From the NCBI RefSeq assembly GCF_949628215.1, contig NC_134310.1:13405401-13469400 (forward strand): DNA of 64,000 bases, in the 5' to 3' direction. This document shows, one piece after another, positions 9,009-19,798 of the stretch. A program made the translations under genes and the position numbers. How positions within the stretch are numbered: position 1 is the first letter of the stretch; every line of letters starts with the position of its first letter. The DNA comes from Phalacrocorax aristotelis (lineage: Eukaryota; Chordata; Aves; Suliformes; Phalacrocoracidae). The notes below the pieces were generated by a model. The model worked only from the letters and a program-made list of their open reading frames with translations. It was not told the origin of the DNA and did no database searches.

Positions 9009-11566
9009 GGGCCACTGCCTCAGAGGGGTTTCGTCAGCACAAGTTAGTGTGGAAAACCGAACAGCCCGTCTGGGTGGAGCAGTGGCCCCTGACAACAGAG
9101 AAAACAGAGGCTGTAAGAGCTATAGTAAAACGAGAGCACGAAGCAGGGCACCTAGAGCCCTCGATGAGCCCGTGGAACACCCCTATATTTGCTATAAAAA
9201 AGAAAGATAAAAACCAATGGAGGATGCTGCATGACCTTAGAGCAGTAAATCAGCAAATGGAGGACATGGGGCCTCTCCAACCTGGCCTACCAGATCTGAG
9301 TGCTGTCCCAAAAGGATGGCAAGTCATTGTTTTAGATATCAAAGACTGCTTCTTCAGCATTCCGCTACATCCAGATGATAGAAAGAGATTTGCCTTTACT
9401 CTGCCCGCGGTGAACCGCACAGAACCAGGTAGTAGATGGCAGTGGACAGTACTTCCGCAGGGAATGAAAAATTCTCCAGCGATCTGCCAGAGGTATGTGG
9501 CTTCTGCATTGCAGCAAGTAAGGCAACAGTATCAGGAGAGAATCTACATGATCCACTACATGGATGACATCCTCATAACTGCGCCCACCGAGGCGTTGTG
9601 TGAACAAGTCTTTTCAGACACCCAAAGGGGCCTTGCGGGACAGGGCCTCAAGGTAGCTGAGGCAAAGGTACAGCGAGGACCAGTGTGTGGATTTCTGGGT
9701 GCTAGAATACAAGGGGATTGCATACAAGCTCAGCCTATTAAACTTACACCTAGGGTTAAAAATCTACACGATGTACAGAAGCTGGTAGGAGCACTGCAGT
9801 GGTTGCGGACATTCGTGCGCGTCACCGGTGAGGAGATGCAACCTTTCTATGCATTGCTGAAAGGGACCGACCCATGGGAGCCCAGGAGTTTAGACCCTGA
9901 GACAGTCCAGCAGTTGCAGATGATAGAACGTCGAATGCAAAAGGAAGGAGTATGGCGGTGGGACCCTCAGGAGGAATTAATCACAGGTTGGATTCTGACC
10001 GCCAGTGGAGGATTAGGATTGCTATATCAAATACGGGCAGGGGAAGAAAAACCACTGCGATGGATATATCAGAAGGTTCCCAAGGATGCATTCTCCACAA
10101 AAGTCAAGGTAGCCGGGGGAATGATTTGGCATCTGCGATGGGAAAGCAAGGGAATCTTTGGGAAGGAGCCAGATAAGCTGACAGTGCTGTGGAATGGGGA
10201 GAAATGGCGGAAGGTGGTAGAGAGTGAAGAGGATATACAATTGGCAGTATACTCATACCCAGGGAAAATCGTCACAGGCACGATACAGAGGTGGGCCGAG
10301 ACAGCCAAAGTGGTGGATTTAAGTGTGGATAGTAGAGTTTTGGATACCCCTCACCCAGGACCAACATATTTCACAGACGCTTCCTCAAAGATGAACAGAG
10401 CGGCGGTAGTGTGGAAACAAGAGAATAGTTGGATGCGCCAGACGTATGAGGAGCAGGGTAAAAGTGTGCAGTGGCTAGAAGCGAAAGCGCTAGAGATGGC
10501 CCTGCGAAAGGATATAGATCGGCATATCAATGTGTGCACAGACTCCTTATACGTGTATAAATTAGTCACGTCCATGAAACAAGAGGGTGTACCACACACG
10601 GAAATTGCCTTGATGCTAGAGGTTGCTTTATCGCAGCGAGGAGCAACTGTGACAGTAATTCACATTCGCAGTCATCAGACGGGGCCTGGACCACTGATTG
10701 AGGGGAATCGCATGGCTGATGAGGCAGCCGTGGGAGTCTGGACATTGACGGAGGCGAAGAAACTGCATGAACAACTGCACCTGGGTGCTAAAGCCTTGGC
10801 AAAGGAGTGTGGCATCTCAATAAGAGCAGCAAGAGAAGTAGTAGCCACCTGTCCTTACTGTCAGCACTTGCCATTGTGGGAGGCAGGAGTCAACCCTCGA
10901 GGACTGGAAGCAAATGCTATCTGGCAGACTGACTTTACTGAATGTCCACAGTTGGCCCCCGGACGGCACCTGGCAATTACAATTGATACATATAGTGGAG
11001 TCATCATGGTTACTCAACATCGGAAGCAGACCGCAACGCATTTGACTGTGCATTGGACCACGGTAATGGCGTGGCTTGGAAAGCCCACGGAGTTAAAAAC
11101 AGATAATGGACCATGCTTTCGGGCTCGAAGTACCCAAGAATGGTGTAAAGCTTGGAATATTGTATTAAAACACGGCATTGCTTACAATAGCACGGGGCAG
11201 GCAATAGTTGAACGCGCTCATCGCACCTTGAAAGCAAAGATAATACAGCTTGGGGAGGGGGAGAGGTATAAGGGAGCTATACCCATAGCAGCTCAGCAAA
11301 CTATTTTAATGCGTGCATTATATTCGCTTAATCATTTTATACGCGGGCAGGAGCAAGTTACAGCAGTGGAGAAGCACTTTGGCAAAGCTCAAGCAGGCGA
11401 GCGCTATCCGCAGGTACGAGTAAGGTTCCCAGGCAGTGAGCAATGGGAGAGAGGATGGAAACTGAGATGCCTGGGGAGGGACTACGCTGCGGTTGAGAAT
11501 GAAGGGCGCATAGAGTGGGTGCCTGCAAAGTGTATGAAAGCAGAACTGTGCAAGGATGTACAATGA
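8858..11566 (+). CDS. pol: pol of A1 (reverse transcriptase, RNase H, integrase), intact
   Basis: 902 open codons, -1 to pro. The first 40-50 codons overlap pro and are probably not translated; I found no canonical slip heptamer in the overlap. The RT has VLDIKDCFF and YMDD (residues 234-237). RNase H begins near FTDASS (Asp 507). The integrase has a His/Cys zinc region (ending CPYC) and a D692, D749, E785 catalytic triad with the D-x35-E spacing of retroviral integrases. The copy has no stop and is the best preserved gene in the window. Confidence 0.93.
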   Translation: MPCETRSHGRGGREAPHGRSDHTSSRWGSKPLVRARRPCPDGDRVEIFSIRATASEGFRQHKLVWKTEQPVWVEQWPLTTEKTEAVRAIVKREHEAGHLEPSMSPWNTPIFAIKKKDKNQWRMLHDLRAVNQQMEDMGPLQPGLPDLSAVPKGWQVIVLDIKDCFFSIPLHPDDRKRFAFTLPAVNRTEPGSRWQWTVLPQGMKNSPAICQRYVASALQQVRQQYQERIYMIHYMDDILITAPTEALCEQVFSDTQRGLAGQGLKVAEAKVQRGPVCGFLGARIQGDCIQAQPIKLTPRVKNLHDVQKLVGALQWLRTFVRVTGEEMQPFYALLKGTDPWEPRSLDPETVQQLQMIERRMQKEGVWRWDPQEELITGWILTASGGLGLLYQIRAGEEKPLRWIYQKVPKDAFSTKVKVAGGMIWHLRWESKGIFGKEPDKLTVLWNGEKWRKVVESEEDIQLAVYSYPGKIVTGTIQRWAETAKVVDLSVDSRVLDTPHPGPTYFTDASSKMNRAAVVWKQENSWMRQTYEEQGKSVQWLEAKALEMALRKDIDRHINVCTDSLYVYKLVTSMKQEGVPHTEIALMLEVALSQRGATVTVIHIRSHQTGPGPLIEGNRMADEAAVGVWTLTEAKKLHEQLHLGAKALAKECGISIRAAREVVATCPYCQHLPLWEAGVNPRGLEANAIWQTDFTECPQLAPGRHLAITIDTYSGVIMVTQHRKQTATHLTVHWTTVMAWLGKPTELKTDNGPCFRARSTQEWCKAWNIVLKHGIAYNSTGQAIVERAHRTLKAKIIQLGEGERYKGAIPIAAQQTILMRALYSLNHFIRGQEQVTAVEKHFGKAQAGERYPQVRVRFPGSEQWERGWKLRCLGRDYAAVENEGRIEWVPAKCMKAELCKDVQ

Positions 11567-11594
11567 ATAATCCCTCTCTGAGTTGTCTCTTTGC

Positions 11595-11596
11595 AG
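11595..11596 (+). promoter_or_regulatory. Predicted 3' splice acceptor before env relic
   Basis: TCTCTTTGCAG with a pyrimidine-rich tract, 30 bases after the pol stop. Both A copies keep it. Confidence 0.5.
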
Positions 11597-11894
11597 GGTC
11601 TGCTGACATGGATCCTCATGCTAGCCGTACCATTGGGAAAAGAAATGAGCTCCTTGACAAGATCGCAAGCAATATTGCAACGAGAGCGACACTGGGAAAG
11701 GGCGGCAAAAGAGAGATATGAACTGGGATTGGACAGTAATAATTGGGGGGATCTTGTTGTGTGTAGTAATCATGGTTACTTGTGGGCTGCCATCGTTATG
11801 CTGTGTTATAAGACAAATCAGAGAGTGCCTGCGAGAGTTACATGAATATAGACCTGACCGCAATATGTATCCGCTTACGCAAGTAGCTTTGTAG
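11597..11894 (+). pseudogene. env relic of A1: signal-peptide-like start and membrane anchor only
   Basis: About 300 bases between pol and the polypurine tract. The frame after the acceptor starts GLLTWILMLAVPLG, like a signal peptide, and stops at 11845. In another frame (11718-11894) MNWDWTVIIGG is followed by a hydrophobic segment of about 20 residues and a short tail ending in TQVAL; this looks like a transmembrane-subunit anchor and cytoplasmic tail. The surface subunit and most of TM are absent. A2 has the same reduced form, so the loss preceded both insertions. Confidence 0.6.
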
Positions 11895-11908
11895 AATTTT
11901 TAGTAGCA

Positions 11909-11922
11909 TGGGGAGGGGAAGA
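11909..11922 (+). promoter_or_regulatory. Polypurine tract of A1
   Basis: TGGGGAGGGGAAGA directly before the 3' LTR; primes plus-strand DNA synthesis. Confidence 0.85.
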
Positions 11923-12172
11923 TGTAGGGGAATAGACAGGGATCGGCAACCGGAAGATCACGGGATGTGACGGAAAGATAGACTCCTCCCCATAGGAGTG
12001 GCAGGAACAGGAAGCGCAAGAGCTATATAAGCGTGTGACGCAGCTAAATAAACGGACATTTTGTATCCATCATATTGATGTCTGTGCATCACTGTCCCCA
12101 GGGTGGGTAGAGCCCTGTGTCCCGGAGATATGCGGCCCAAGATAAGTTCTTCCGTAGAAGCGTACAGCAACA
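11923..12172 (+). repeat. 3' LTR of A1
   Basis: 250 bp, differing from the 5' LTR at four positions (two G/A pairs and two C/T pairs). Confidence 0.95.
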
Positions 12173-12652
12173 GTCCCTCTTCCTCCTCCTCTCATGTTGG
12201 GGTGTGTCATATTTTATTGGTGTCATGGACAGGATCCCCTCATTGTTACTAAAGCGATCATTAAAATTAAGACTTTAATATGGTCACCTCTCTGAGAGAA
12301 GCCATGAATAAGGGGAGATAGTCCTCAGACAACTAAGGGATCTGGTCCCTATCATTGTGTGTCCATTATGGCCTCCCTGGGAGGTCCAATTGTAGCCCTT
12401 ATGACCTCATTAGGAGGTCCAACTGTAGACTGTAACCCTCTCCTGGAGAAATTAAAGGGCTATAAAGCTCGACCCTCTGCCTCTGGTATGACCTGGGCCT
12501 GTAGTAATTGGCACAATCTGCAAGCTGTAACAGACAGAAATTTCACCTTAGCTAACAAATGAAGGCTGAAGCTTGGGAAAGAAAAAGCATTGGTCTGTGG
12601 GGTTTTAGGAGCCTCCTTGGTGGCAGCACAACAGGATAAACATGATACCAAA
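12173..12652. other. Flank of A1, unidentified
   Basis: Right target duplication GTCCCT at 12173-12178. Around 12365-12430 a unit of about 30 bases ending GGAGGTCCAA(C/T)TGTAG occurs twice. A 67-codon frame (12359-12562) has no recognisable motif. It could be the tail of another ERV, but I cannot show that. Confidence 0.35.
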
Positions 12653-13252
12653 TGTCACGGTTTAGCCCCAGTCAGCAACTAAGCACCACGCAGCTGCTTG
12701 CTCTTTCCCCCCACCCCAGTGGGATGGGGGAGAGAATAAGAAGGGCCAAAGTAAGAAAACTCATGGGTTGAGATAAGAACAGTTTAATAATTAAAATAAA
12801 ATAATAACAGTAACAGTAATAATGACAATAATATCAAAAACAATATGAAAAGGAAAATAACATGACAGAGACAGGTGAAACCCCAGGGAAAAAAAAAACA
12901 AGTGATGCAATTGCTCACCACCCGCTGATGAATGCCGCTAGTCCCCGAGTCGCAATTCTTGCTTTCCCCAGCCAACTCCCTCCAGTTAATATACTGGGCA
13001 TGATGTCACATTATATGGAATATCCCTTTGGCCAGTTTGGATCAGCTGTCTTGGCTGTGCCCCCTCCCCTCCCGGCTTCTTGTGCACCTGGCAGAGCATG
13101 GGAAGCTGGAAAAGTCCTTGACTAGTATAAGCACTACTTCGCAACAACTAAAACATCAGTGTGTTCTCAACATTATTCTCATACTAAGTCCAAAGCGCAG
13201 CACTATACCAGCTACAGTGAAGAAAATTAACTCCAAAGCCAAAACCATGACA
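12653..13252 (-). repeat. 3' LTR of ERV-L-like element B3 (L1 type)
   Basis: TGTCACGG...CATGACA, 600 bp, minus orientation. The sequence on its right matches the 3' untranslated end of sister copies (57850-58292), so this is a 3' LTR. It has the same AT-rich simple repeat and U5 block as the LTR at 1116. Confidence 0.85.
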
Positions 13253-13602
13253 GTATCCACCCCTTATTCCATACCATTTACATCATGCTCAGGTCCCATA
13301 CTACCCAATACAACCTCATTAACAACCCGCCCCCTTCCCCTCCTTTGATATAATACACAGATATCATTCCCTTAGTCTATGGACCACCCCTGTAAAATGT
13401 CTGTCAAATATCCACAAATATCCACAAAATGTCCACTGAGTTAATTTAGTCCATGGCTTTGGGGTCCACCTATCATAACAGTCTTTCAGGGCAGGAGGGT
13501 TGCTTTGTGTGTGGTGTTGGATTGTTGCATGCCGAAGTTAGACCTTGTTCCATCACTGCTGCACTTTGCTCACTTTCACCAAAGTTCATTCTTCATTAAT
13601 AT
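13253..13602 (-). other. 3' non-coding tail of B3
   Basis: Non-coding sequence between pol and LTR, shared with 30526-30706 plus 33292-33515 (where a CR1 splits it), 25548-25953 and 57777-58292. No env is seen in any copy. Confidence 0.7.
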
Positions 13603-14090
13603 TGTGGCTTAGCCCCAGTCAGCAACTAAGCACCACACGGCCGCTCGCTCACTCGCCCCACCTGGCGGGATGGGGGAGAGAATCAGAAGAGTAAAAGTGA
13701 GGAAACTCGTGGGTAGAGATAAAGGCAGTTTAATAGGTAAAGCAAAAGCTGTGGACACAAGCAAAGCAAAACAAGGAATTAATTCACTCCTTCCCATTGG
13801 AGGCAGGTGTTCAGTCACCTCCAGGAAAGCAGGGCTCCATCAAGTGTAACAGTTACTTGGGAAGACAAACGCCATCACTCTGAACATCGCCACCCCTTCC
13901 TTCTTTTTCCCCCAGCTTTATATACTGAGCATGATGTCATATGGTATGGAACATCCCATTGGTCAGTTGGGGTCAGCTGTCCTGGCTGTGTCCCCTCCCA
14001 GCTTCTTGTGAACCTCGCAGAGCATGGGAAACTGAAAAAGTCCTTGACTAGTGTAAGCAGTACTTAGAAATAACTAAAACATCTCCACCC
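13603..14090 (-). repeat. L2-type LTR inserted in B3, U3 end missing
   Basis: Inverse of 2393-2940. It starts TGTGGCTT on the left but stops about 60-100 bases short of the terminus on the right, where it joins pol sequence at an A-rich run. The pol/3'-tail junction was probably lost in the same event. Confidence 0.75.
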
Positions 14091-16834
14091 AAAAAAATCA
14101 AACCCCCTTGAGGCACACATCGCATTTCTCCATCCTCCCGCATCACCCACCAAGTGCACCCAGGTCCTCGAGCAAATGCAATTCCATGAGTGGGTTAGTC
14201 TTTGCCTGAGGCAGGAAGAACCCAGACTGTTTTGCCCAGCATACTTTTTGTGTGCACTACAGGGACTCTATCCCCTTCCACAGTATGTAGGATTTCTGAC
14301 TGGGCAGGGCCAGCTTGATTGGCAGATCCCCTCGTGTTGACTAACCATGTGGCTTTTGCTAAATGTCTATCCCAGTGTTTAAATGTTCCACCCCCCATTG
14401 CTCTCAGTGTAGTTTTTCACAGTCCGTTGTACCGTTCAATTTTTCCAGACACTGGTGCGAGATAGGGGATGTGATACACCCACTCAATGCCATGCTCTTT
14501 GGCCCAGGGGTCTATGAGGTTATTTCGGAAATGAGTCCCGTTGTCTGAATCAATTCTCTCTGCGGTGCCATGTCACCACAGGACTTGTTTTCAAGACCCA
14601 GGATAGTGTTCCGGGCAGTGGCGTGGGGCATGGGGTATGTTTCCAGCCAGCCGGTGGTTGTTTCTACCATGGTAAGCACATGGCGCTTGCCTTGACGGGT
14701 TTGTGGGAGTGTGATATAGTCAATTTGCCAGGCCTCCCCATATTTATATTTCAACCATCGTCCCCCATACCACAGAGGCTTTACTTGCTTCGCTTGCTTG
14801 ATTGCAGCGCATGTGTCACATTCGTGGATAACCTGTGCAATAGCATCCATGGTCAAGTCCACCCCTCGATCACGAGCCCACCTGTATGTTGCATCTCTCC
14901 CTTGATGGCCTGAGGTGTCACGGGCCCATCGAGCTAGAAATAGTTCACCCTTATGTTGCCAGTCCAGATCCACCTCAGCCACTTCAATCTTGGCAGCCTG
15001 ATCTACCTGCTGGTTGTTCCGATGTTCTTCAGTGGCCCGACTCTTGGGGACGTGAGCATCCACATGACATACCTTTACAACCAGGTTCTCTACCGGGGCA
15101 GCAATATCTTGCCACAATGGGGCAGCCCAGATGGGTTTGCCTCTGCGCTGCCAGTTCCTCTGCTTCCACTGCTGCAGCCAGCCCCACAAGGCATTTGCCA
15201 CCATCCAGGAGTCAGTATAGAGATAGAGCACTGGCCACTTTTCCCGTTCAGCAATGTCTAAGGCCATCTGGATGGCCTTTACCTCTGCAAACTGTCTCGA
15301 TTCACCTTCTCCTTCAGCAGTTCCTGCAGCTTGTCATGTAGGACTCCATACAGCAGACTTCCATCTCCGGTGCTTTCCCAGAAGGCGACAGGACCCATCA
15401 GAGAACAAGGCATAATGCTTTTCATCTTCTGGCAGTTTGTGATAGAGCGGGGCTTGTTCAGCACGTGTCACCTCCTCCTCTGGTGATAATCCAAAATCTT
15501 TGCCTTCTGGCCAGTCCATAATCACTTCCAAGATTCCTGGGAGACTGGGGTTTCCTACTTGAGCCTCTTGGGTGATCAGTGCAACCCATTTACTCCACGT
15601 AGCATCAGTTGCATGGTGTGTAGAGGGGACGTTTCCTGGAACATCCAGCCCAGCACCGGCAGTCGGGGTGCCAGGAGCAACTGTGCTTCAGTACCAACCA
15701 CTTCTGAAGCAGCTCGAACCCCTTCATATGCTGCCAATATCTCTTTTTCAGTTGGAGTATAGTGGGCTTCGGACCCTCTGTATCCCCGACTCCAAAACCC
15801 TAGGGGTCGACCTCGGGTCTCCCCATGTGCTTTCTGCCAGAGGCTCCAGGTAGGGCCATTCTCCCCGGCTGCAGTGTAGAGCACATTTTTTACATCTTGT
15901 CCTGCCCGGACTGGCCCAAGAGCTACTGCATGAACTATTTCTCATTTAATGTGTTAAAAGGCTTGTTGTTGCTCAGGGCCCCATTTGAAATCATTCTTTT
16001 TCCGGGTCACTTGATAGAGAGGGCTTACGATCAGACTGTAATTTGGAATATGCATTCTCCAAAAACCCACAACACCCAAGAAAGCTCGTGTTTCCTTTTT
16101 GCTAGTTGGTGGAGACATGGCTGCTATTTTGTTGATCACATCCATTGGAATCTGACGACCATCATCTTGCCATTTGATTCCTAAGACCTGGATTTCTCGT
16201 GCGGGTCCCTTGACCTTACTTTGTTTTATGGCAAAACCAGCTTTCAGAAGGATTTGGACTATTTTCTCTCCTTTCTCAAAAACTTCTTCTGCTGTGTTGC
16301 CCCACACAATGATTTTGTCAATGTATTGAAGGTGTTCGGGAGCTTTTCCCTGTTCCAGTACAGTCTGAATCAGTCCATGGCAAATGGTAGGGCTGTGTTT
16401 CCACCCCTGGGGCAGTCGATTCCAGGTGTACTGGACGCCCCTCCATGTGAAAGCAAACTGTGGCCTGCACTCTGCTGCCAGAGGGATGGAGAAGAATGCA
16501 TTAGCGATATCAGTTGTGGCATACCACTTGGCTGCCTTGGCCTCCAGTTCGTATTGAAGTTCTAGCATGTCTGGCACAGCAGCACTCAATGGTGGAGTGA
16601 CTTCGTTCAGGCCACGGTAGTCTACTGTTAGCCTCCACTCTCCATTAGACTTCCGCACTGGCCATATGGGACTGTTAAAGGGTGAGTGGGTCTTACTGAT
16701 GACTCCTTGGCTCCTCAGTTGGTGAATGAGTTTATGGATGGGGATCAGAGAGTCTCTGTTGGTGTGATATTGCTGCCGGTGCACTGTTGTGGTGGCGATT
16801 GGCACCTGTTGTTTAGAACGGGATGATGAAGCAC
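14091..16834 (-). pseudogene. pol: pol of B3 (class III, ERV-L-like), broken
   Basis: On the minus strand the order is RT (15954-16886 frame, about 310 codons), RNase H (around 15240-15880) and integrase (14195-15267). RT motifs are GEWRLTVDYRGLNEV, ATTDIANAFFSIPL and RLPQGWKHSPTIC. The catalytic box reads YIDK (16314-16325), not YXDD. The frame ends at TAA 15954-15956 (WGPEQQQAF*), a stop shared with B4 and B5. The integrase keeps QIDYITLP but is broken later. The 5' part (protease, gag) is missing; the copy joins an LTR fragment at 16835. Confidence 0.88.
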
Positions 16835-16887
16835 AACCGACCCCCACAGCGAAGAGAATTAACCCCTTCTCAGCCAAAACCAGCACA
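16835..16887 (-). repeat. 53-bp U3 start of an L3-type LTR
   Basis: Read on the minus strand, TGTGCTGGTTTTGGCTGAG... matches the starts of the LTRs at 25954 and (inverted) 43673. It lies between inverted elements B3 and B4, and B4's LTR lacks its own first bases, so this is a rearrangement junction. Confidence 0.65.
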
Positions 16888-17477
16888 CTGGGACAGAGTT
16901 AGTTTTCTTCACTGCAGCTGGCATAGATCTGTGCTTTGGACTTAGTATGAAAACAAGGTTGATAACACACCGATGTTTTGGTTGTTGCTGGGTAGTGCTT
17001 ATACTAGTCAAGGACTTTTCTAGCTTCCCATGCTCTGCCAGGTGCACAAGAAGCCAGGAGGGGAGGGGGCACAGCTAAGAGAGTGGATTCAAACTGGCCT
17101 AAGGGCTATTCCATATCATGTGATATCATGCCCAGTATGTTAACTAGGAGGAGCTCTCCAGGGGAGGCAGGCAGCAATTGCAGCTCGGGGACGGGCAGCG
17201 TTGGTCAGCGGGTGGTGAGCGGTAGTATCGTTTGTGTTTCTGTTTTTTTCCTTTTTCCCTTTTTCTTTTTATTATATTATCATTATTGCTATTACTATAA
17301 TAATTATCATTATTACCATTATTTTAAAATTTTAATTATTAAACTGTTCTTATCTCAACCCACAAGTTTTTATTTTGCTTGTGCTCTTCTGATTCTCTCC
17401 CCCATCCCACAGGGTTAGGGGGAGTGAGCGAGCGGCTGCATGGTGTTTAGTTGGCCGACTGGGGCTGAACCATAACA
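16888..17477 (+). repeat. 5' LTR of B4 (L1 type, first ~14 bp missing)
   Basis: Runs from CTGGGACAGAG to ...ACCATAACA. It has an AT-rich simple repeat near 17265-17330 and the TTAAACTGTTCTTATCTCAA block. Confidence 0.8.
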
Positions 17478-17485
17478 GTCCATTA

Positions 17486-17503
17486 TAGCGCCCAACGTGG
17501 GGC
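17486..17503 (+). promoter_or_regulatory. Primer binding site of B4
   Basis: TAGCGCCCAACGTGGGGC; lysine-1,2 type with one mismatch. Confidence 0.7.
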
Positions 17504-17527
17504 ACGAAGGGTTTGAGATTATAACAC

Positions 17528-17845
17528 TTGCTGGTCACAGCATTGATTCATCTGCTCTCAGTATTAGTTTGTCCAGTCTATACCATGCTGATTGTAAAGT
17601 ACATGATAAAAATTTGTGTTGGTTTTTGTAGTTTGCCGTGCTCTGCAGTGATTAGAGATGTTTTGCCTAGGAGACTTGTTATTAAAACACTGGCCTTGAC
17701 TGTTATCGGTTATTTGGGTCTTGCATGGAAGCCATTACTGTACTTCAGCTACCACCTCATGGAGGCAATTAGCAATTATACCTCATCCTCTGAGAAGTTT
17801 TTTATGGAGGAAATACAGAATGGCACCTTAGCTACCTTCTTCTAG
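17528..17845 (+). pseudogene. Hydrophobic leader ORF, B4 copy
   Basis: 105 open codons starting TTG CTG; first ATG near 17586. It shares the long block from RRLVIKTLALTVIGYLGLAW to MEEIQNGT with B1. Two or more putative membrane spans precede a serine-rich polar tail. The frame ends in a TAG where B1 continues. No known domain recognised. Confidence 0.5.
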
Positions 17846-17879
17846 AATGTCTTCTCCTTCATTACAACAACCTTTCAGT

Positions 17880-19270
17880 ATCTTGAACATCCTTGGGTAG
17901 TTAAGATATAACTGTTGGTATTTCTTGGGCATATTGTTTCAGTTTTGCCTAAGGTTAATAAGCAATTTCAGAATATCATCGAGAGGTCTGCCGCAAGGCT
18001 CAATGGCTATGGGTGGCAGGGTATGTGGGATAATATGGGCAAATGCCTAAGGAGGTGGGCACCCCCACTGTTGTGGGAGTTCACCCCTGAACCAGTGCAG
18101 AATCCTGAGAGATAAGTAGAATATTTGGAGGAAGTATGTTGTCACGCTGGCAATTCCAGAGAGATACAAATCACTGCAATGTGCTGGGGCCTGGCCCATG
18201 CCTACTGAGCCCTGTTTAACATTCATCAGTACCCCCAAGGGGAAGAGAAGGACTCTGGATGTAAAAAGACAAAGAAAAAGAAAGCCACAAGCATTGTGGC
18301 CACTCAAACCCCCACAACAGACAATGCAGATACTCCAACTCTAGTGACAAGCATTGCAGCTAAATCAGAGGAACAACCCCTGCCAGTATCAGTCACCCCT
18401 ATACACAAGAAGAAATCTTGGAAGAGAAAGTCGACTTGTTTAGAAAGAGAGGATGGAGAAGCAGTGCCCTCATGAGGAGAGGAGGAGGAAGAAGAAGAAA
18501 TACAAGAAACGGAAACTACCTGATCCCTATCCTGGAGTGAGTTGTGGGATAGGCAAGAAGATTTTTGCCGTCCTTCAGGTGAGCATATCGTCACCTCTCT
18601 ACTCCAATGCTAGGATAATGGGGCCAGTAGTTTGGAATTAGAGGGGAAGGAAGCCAAACAACTGGGATCCCTTTCTAGGGAAGGGGGCATTGATAAAGCA
18701 ATTGGAAAAGGAACACAAGACCTCAGCCTCTGGAGGCGACTCCTGTCCGGAGTGAAGGAAAGGTATCCCTTCAAGGAAGATCGCCTAGGAAAATGGATGA
18801 CTATGGAGAAAGGTATCCAGTACCTGAGGGAACTAGCCATGCTTGAGGTGATATATAGGTACCTGGACAATCAACAGACATCCAAAGATCCAGATGAATC
18901 CCAGTGCATGTGGCAGATTTTCGTATGGAGCACACCATCGACACGTGGGAACTCATTGGCAGTAATGTCCTGGAAAGATGACGAGACACCAACAGTGGCT
19001 GAGTTGATTGATAAACTCCGGGAATATGAAGCGAATCTCTCTTCCTCGCTCATCTCTGCTGTTGAGAAACTGTAACAGGAGGTCCAGCAATTCAAAGAAG
19101 TTATGTCCTACTCCCCACCAGTGCAGACCAGTATCTCAACCATTAGGACTAAACGTCCCTTTGCTCAAGAGAAAGGATAATAATGATGGGGCACCCTATA
19201 GTTCTACCTGCATGACCACAAAGAGGACATGGAGAAGTGGGATGGAAAACCTACCTCAGCCCTAGAGGCA
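17880..19270 (+). pseudogene. gag region of B4, broken
   Basis: Open pieces at 17915-18115 and 18632-19075 plus broken frames between. In order: a WQGMWDNMGKCLRRWAPP segment, Thr/Pro repeats (about 18300-18350), a basic KKKSWKRKST stretch, an acidic run, and a 147-codon piece with WRRLLSGVKERYPFKED and SWKDDETPTVAELIDKLREY. No zinc knuckle. Gag identity rests on position between primer site and protease. Confidence 0.6.
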
Positions 19271-19477
19271 TGGGCACGTGAGCTGCAAGGGAAAAAAATC
19301 ACTCAGGGATGTCTCCAGGAAAGCTGCTGCTCCAGTTTCCAGTGAGCAAGTCCCCAGACAGAGCAGTTGAAGTGCTGATTTTATTTCTGATTTAATAGAC
19401 ACACTTGTGATTCATATGTACAGGAAGTGAGTAATAAATACCGTGATCAGGACTAGAGGGGCCCTGCCTCCAGCCAG

Positions 19478-19798
19478 GTGGAAGAAAGGGATAACCGGGT
19501 TTACTGGACTATGTGGCTCCGATGGCCTGGCACATCCGACCCACAGGAGTACAAGGCTTTAGTGGACACCAGTGCACAGTGCACCTTAATGCCATCAAAC
19601 TATATAGGGGCAGAACTAATCAGCATTGCTGGAGTGACAGGGGGATCCCAAGAGCTAACTCTATTGGCGGCCGAAGTGAGCCTAACCAGGAATGAGTGGC
19701 AAAAGCACCCCATTGTGACTGGCCCAGAGGCTCCATTCATCCTTGGCATAGACTACCTCAGGAGAGGGTATTTCAAGGACCCAGAAGTGTACTCGTAG
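19478..19798 (+). pseudogene. Protease of B4, active site altered
   Basis: Retropepsin-like, 106 codons. ALVDTSAQCTLMPS replaces the DTG of B5 with DTS. A GVTGGSQEL flap-like segment and FILGIDYLRRGYF follow. A stop at 19798 separates it from RT, whereas B5 continues further. Confidence 0.8.

Larger units (their letters stand above)
6101..12172 (+). mobile_element. Provirus A1, alpharetrovirus-like, nearly intact, env-deficient
   Basis: A 6,072-bp provirus with 250-bp LTRs, flanked by the 6-bp duplication GTCCCT (6095-6100 and 12173-12178). Order: LTR, tRNA-Trp primer site, gag, pro, pol, env relic, polypurine tract, LTR. The two LTRs differ at 4 of 250 positions, so insertion was fairly recent. 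LTR size, primer, duplication length, gag start and splice signals resemble avian sarcoma-leukosis viruses. Separate pro and pol frames, each -1 to the one before, resemble betaretroviruses instead. Sister copy: 39355-45577; solo LTR: 26406-26655. Confidence 0.93.

Noticed and set aside
11515..11721. 68-codon ORF overlapping the end of pol
   Set aside because: It runs through the pol terminus in another frame; the env relic frames beside it explain the sequence better.
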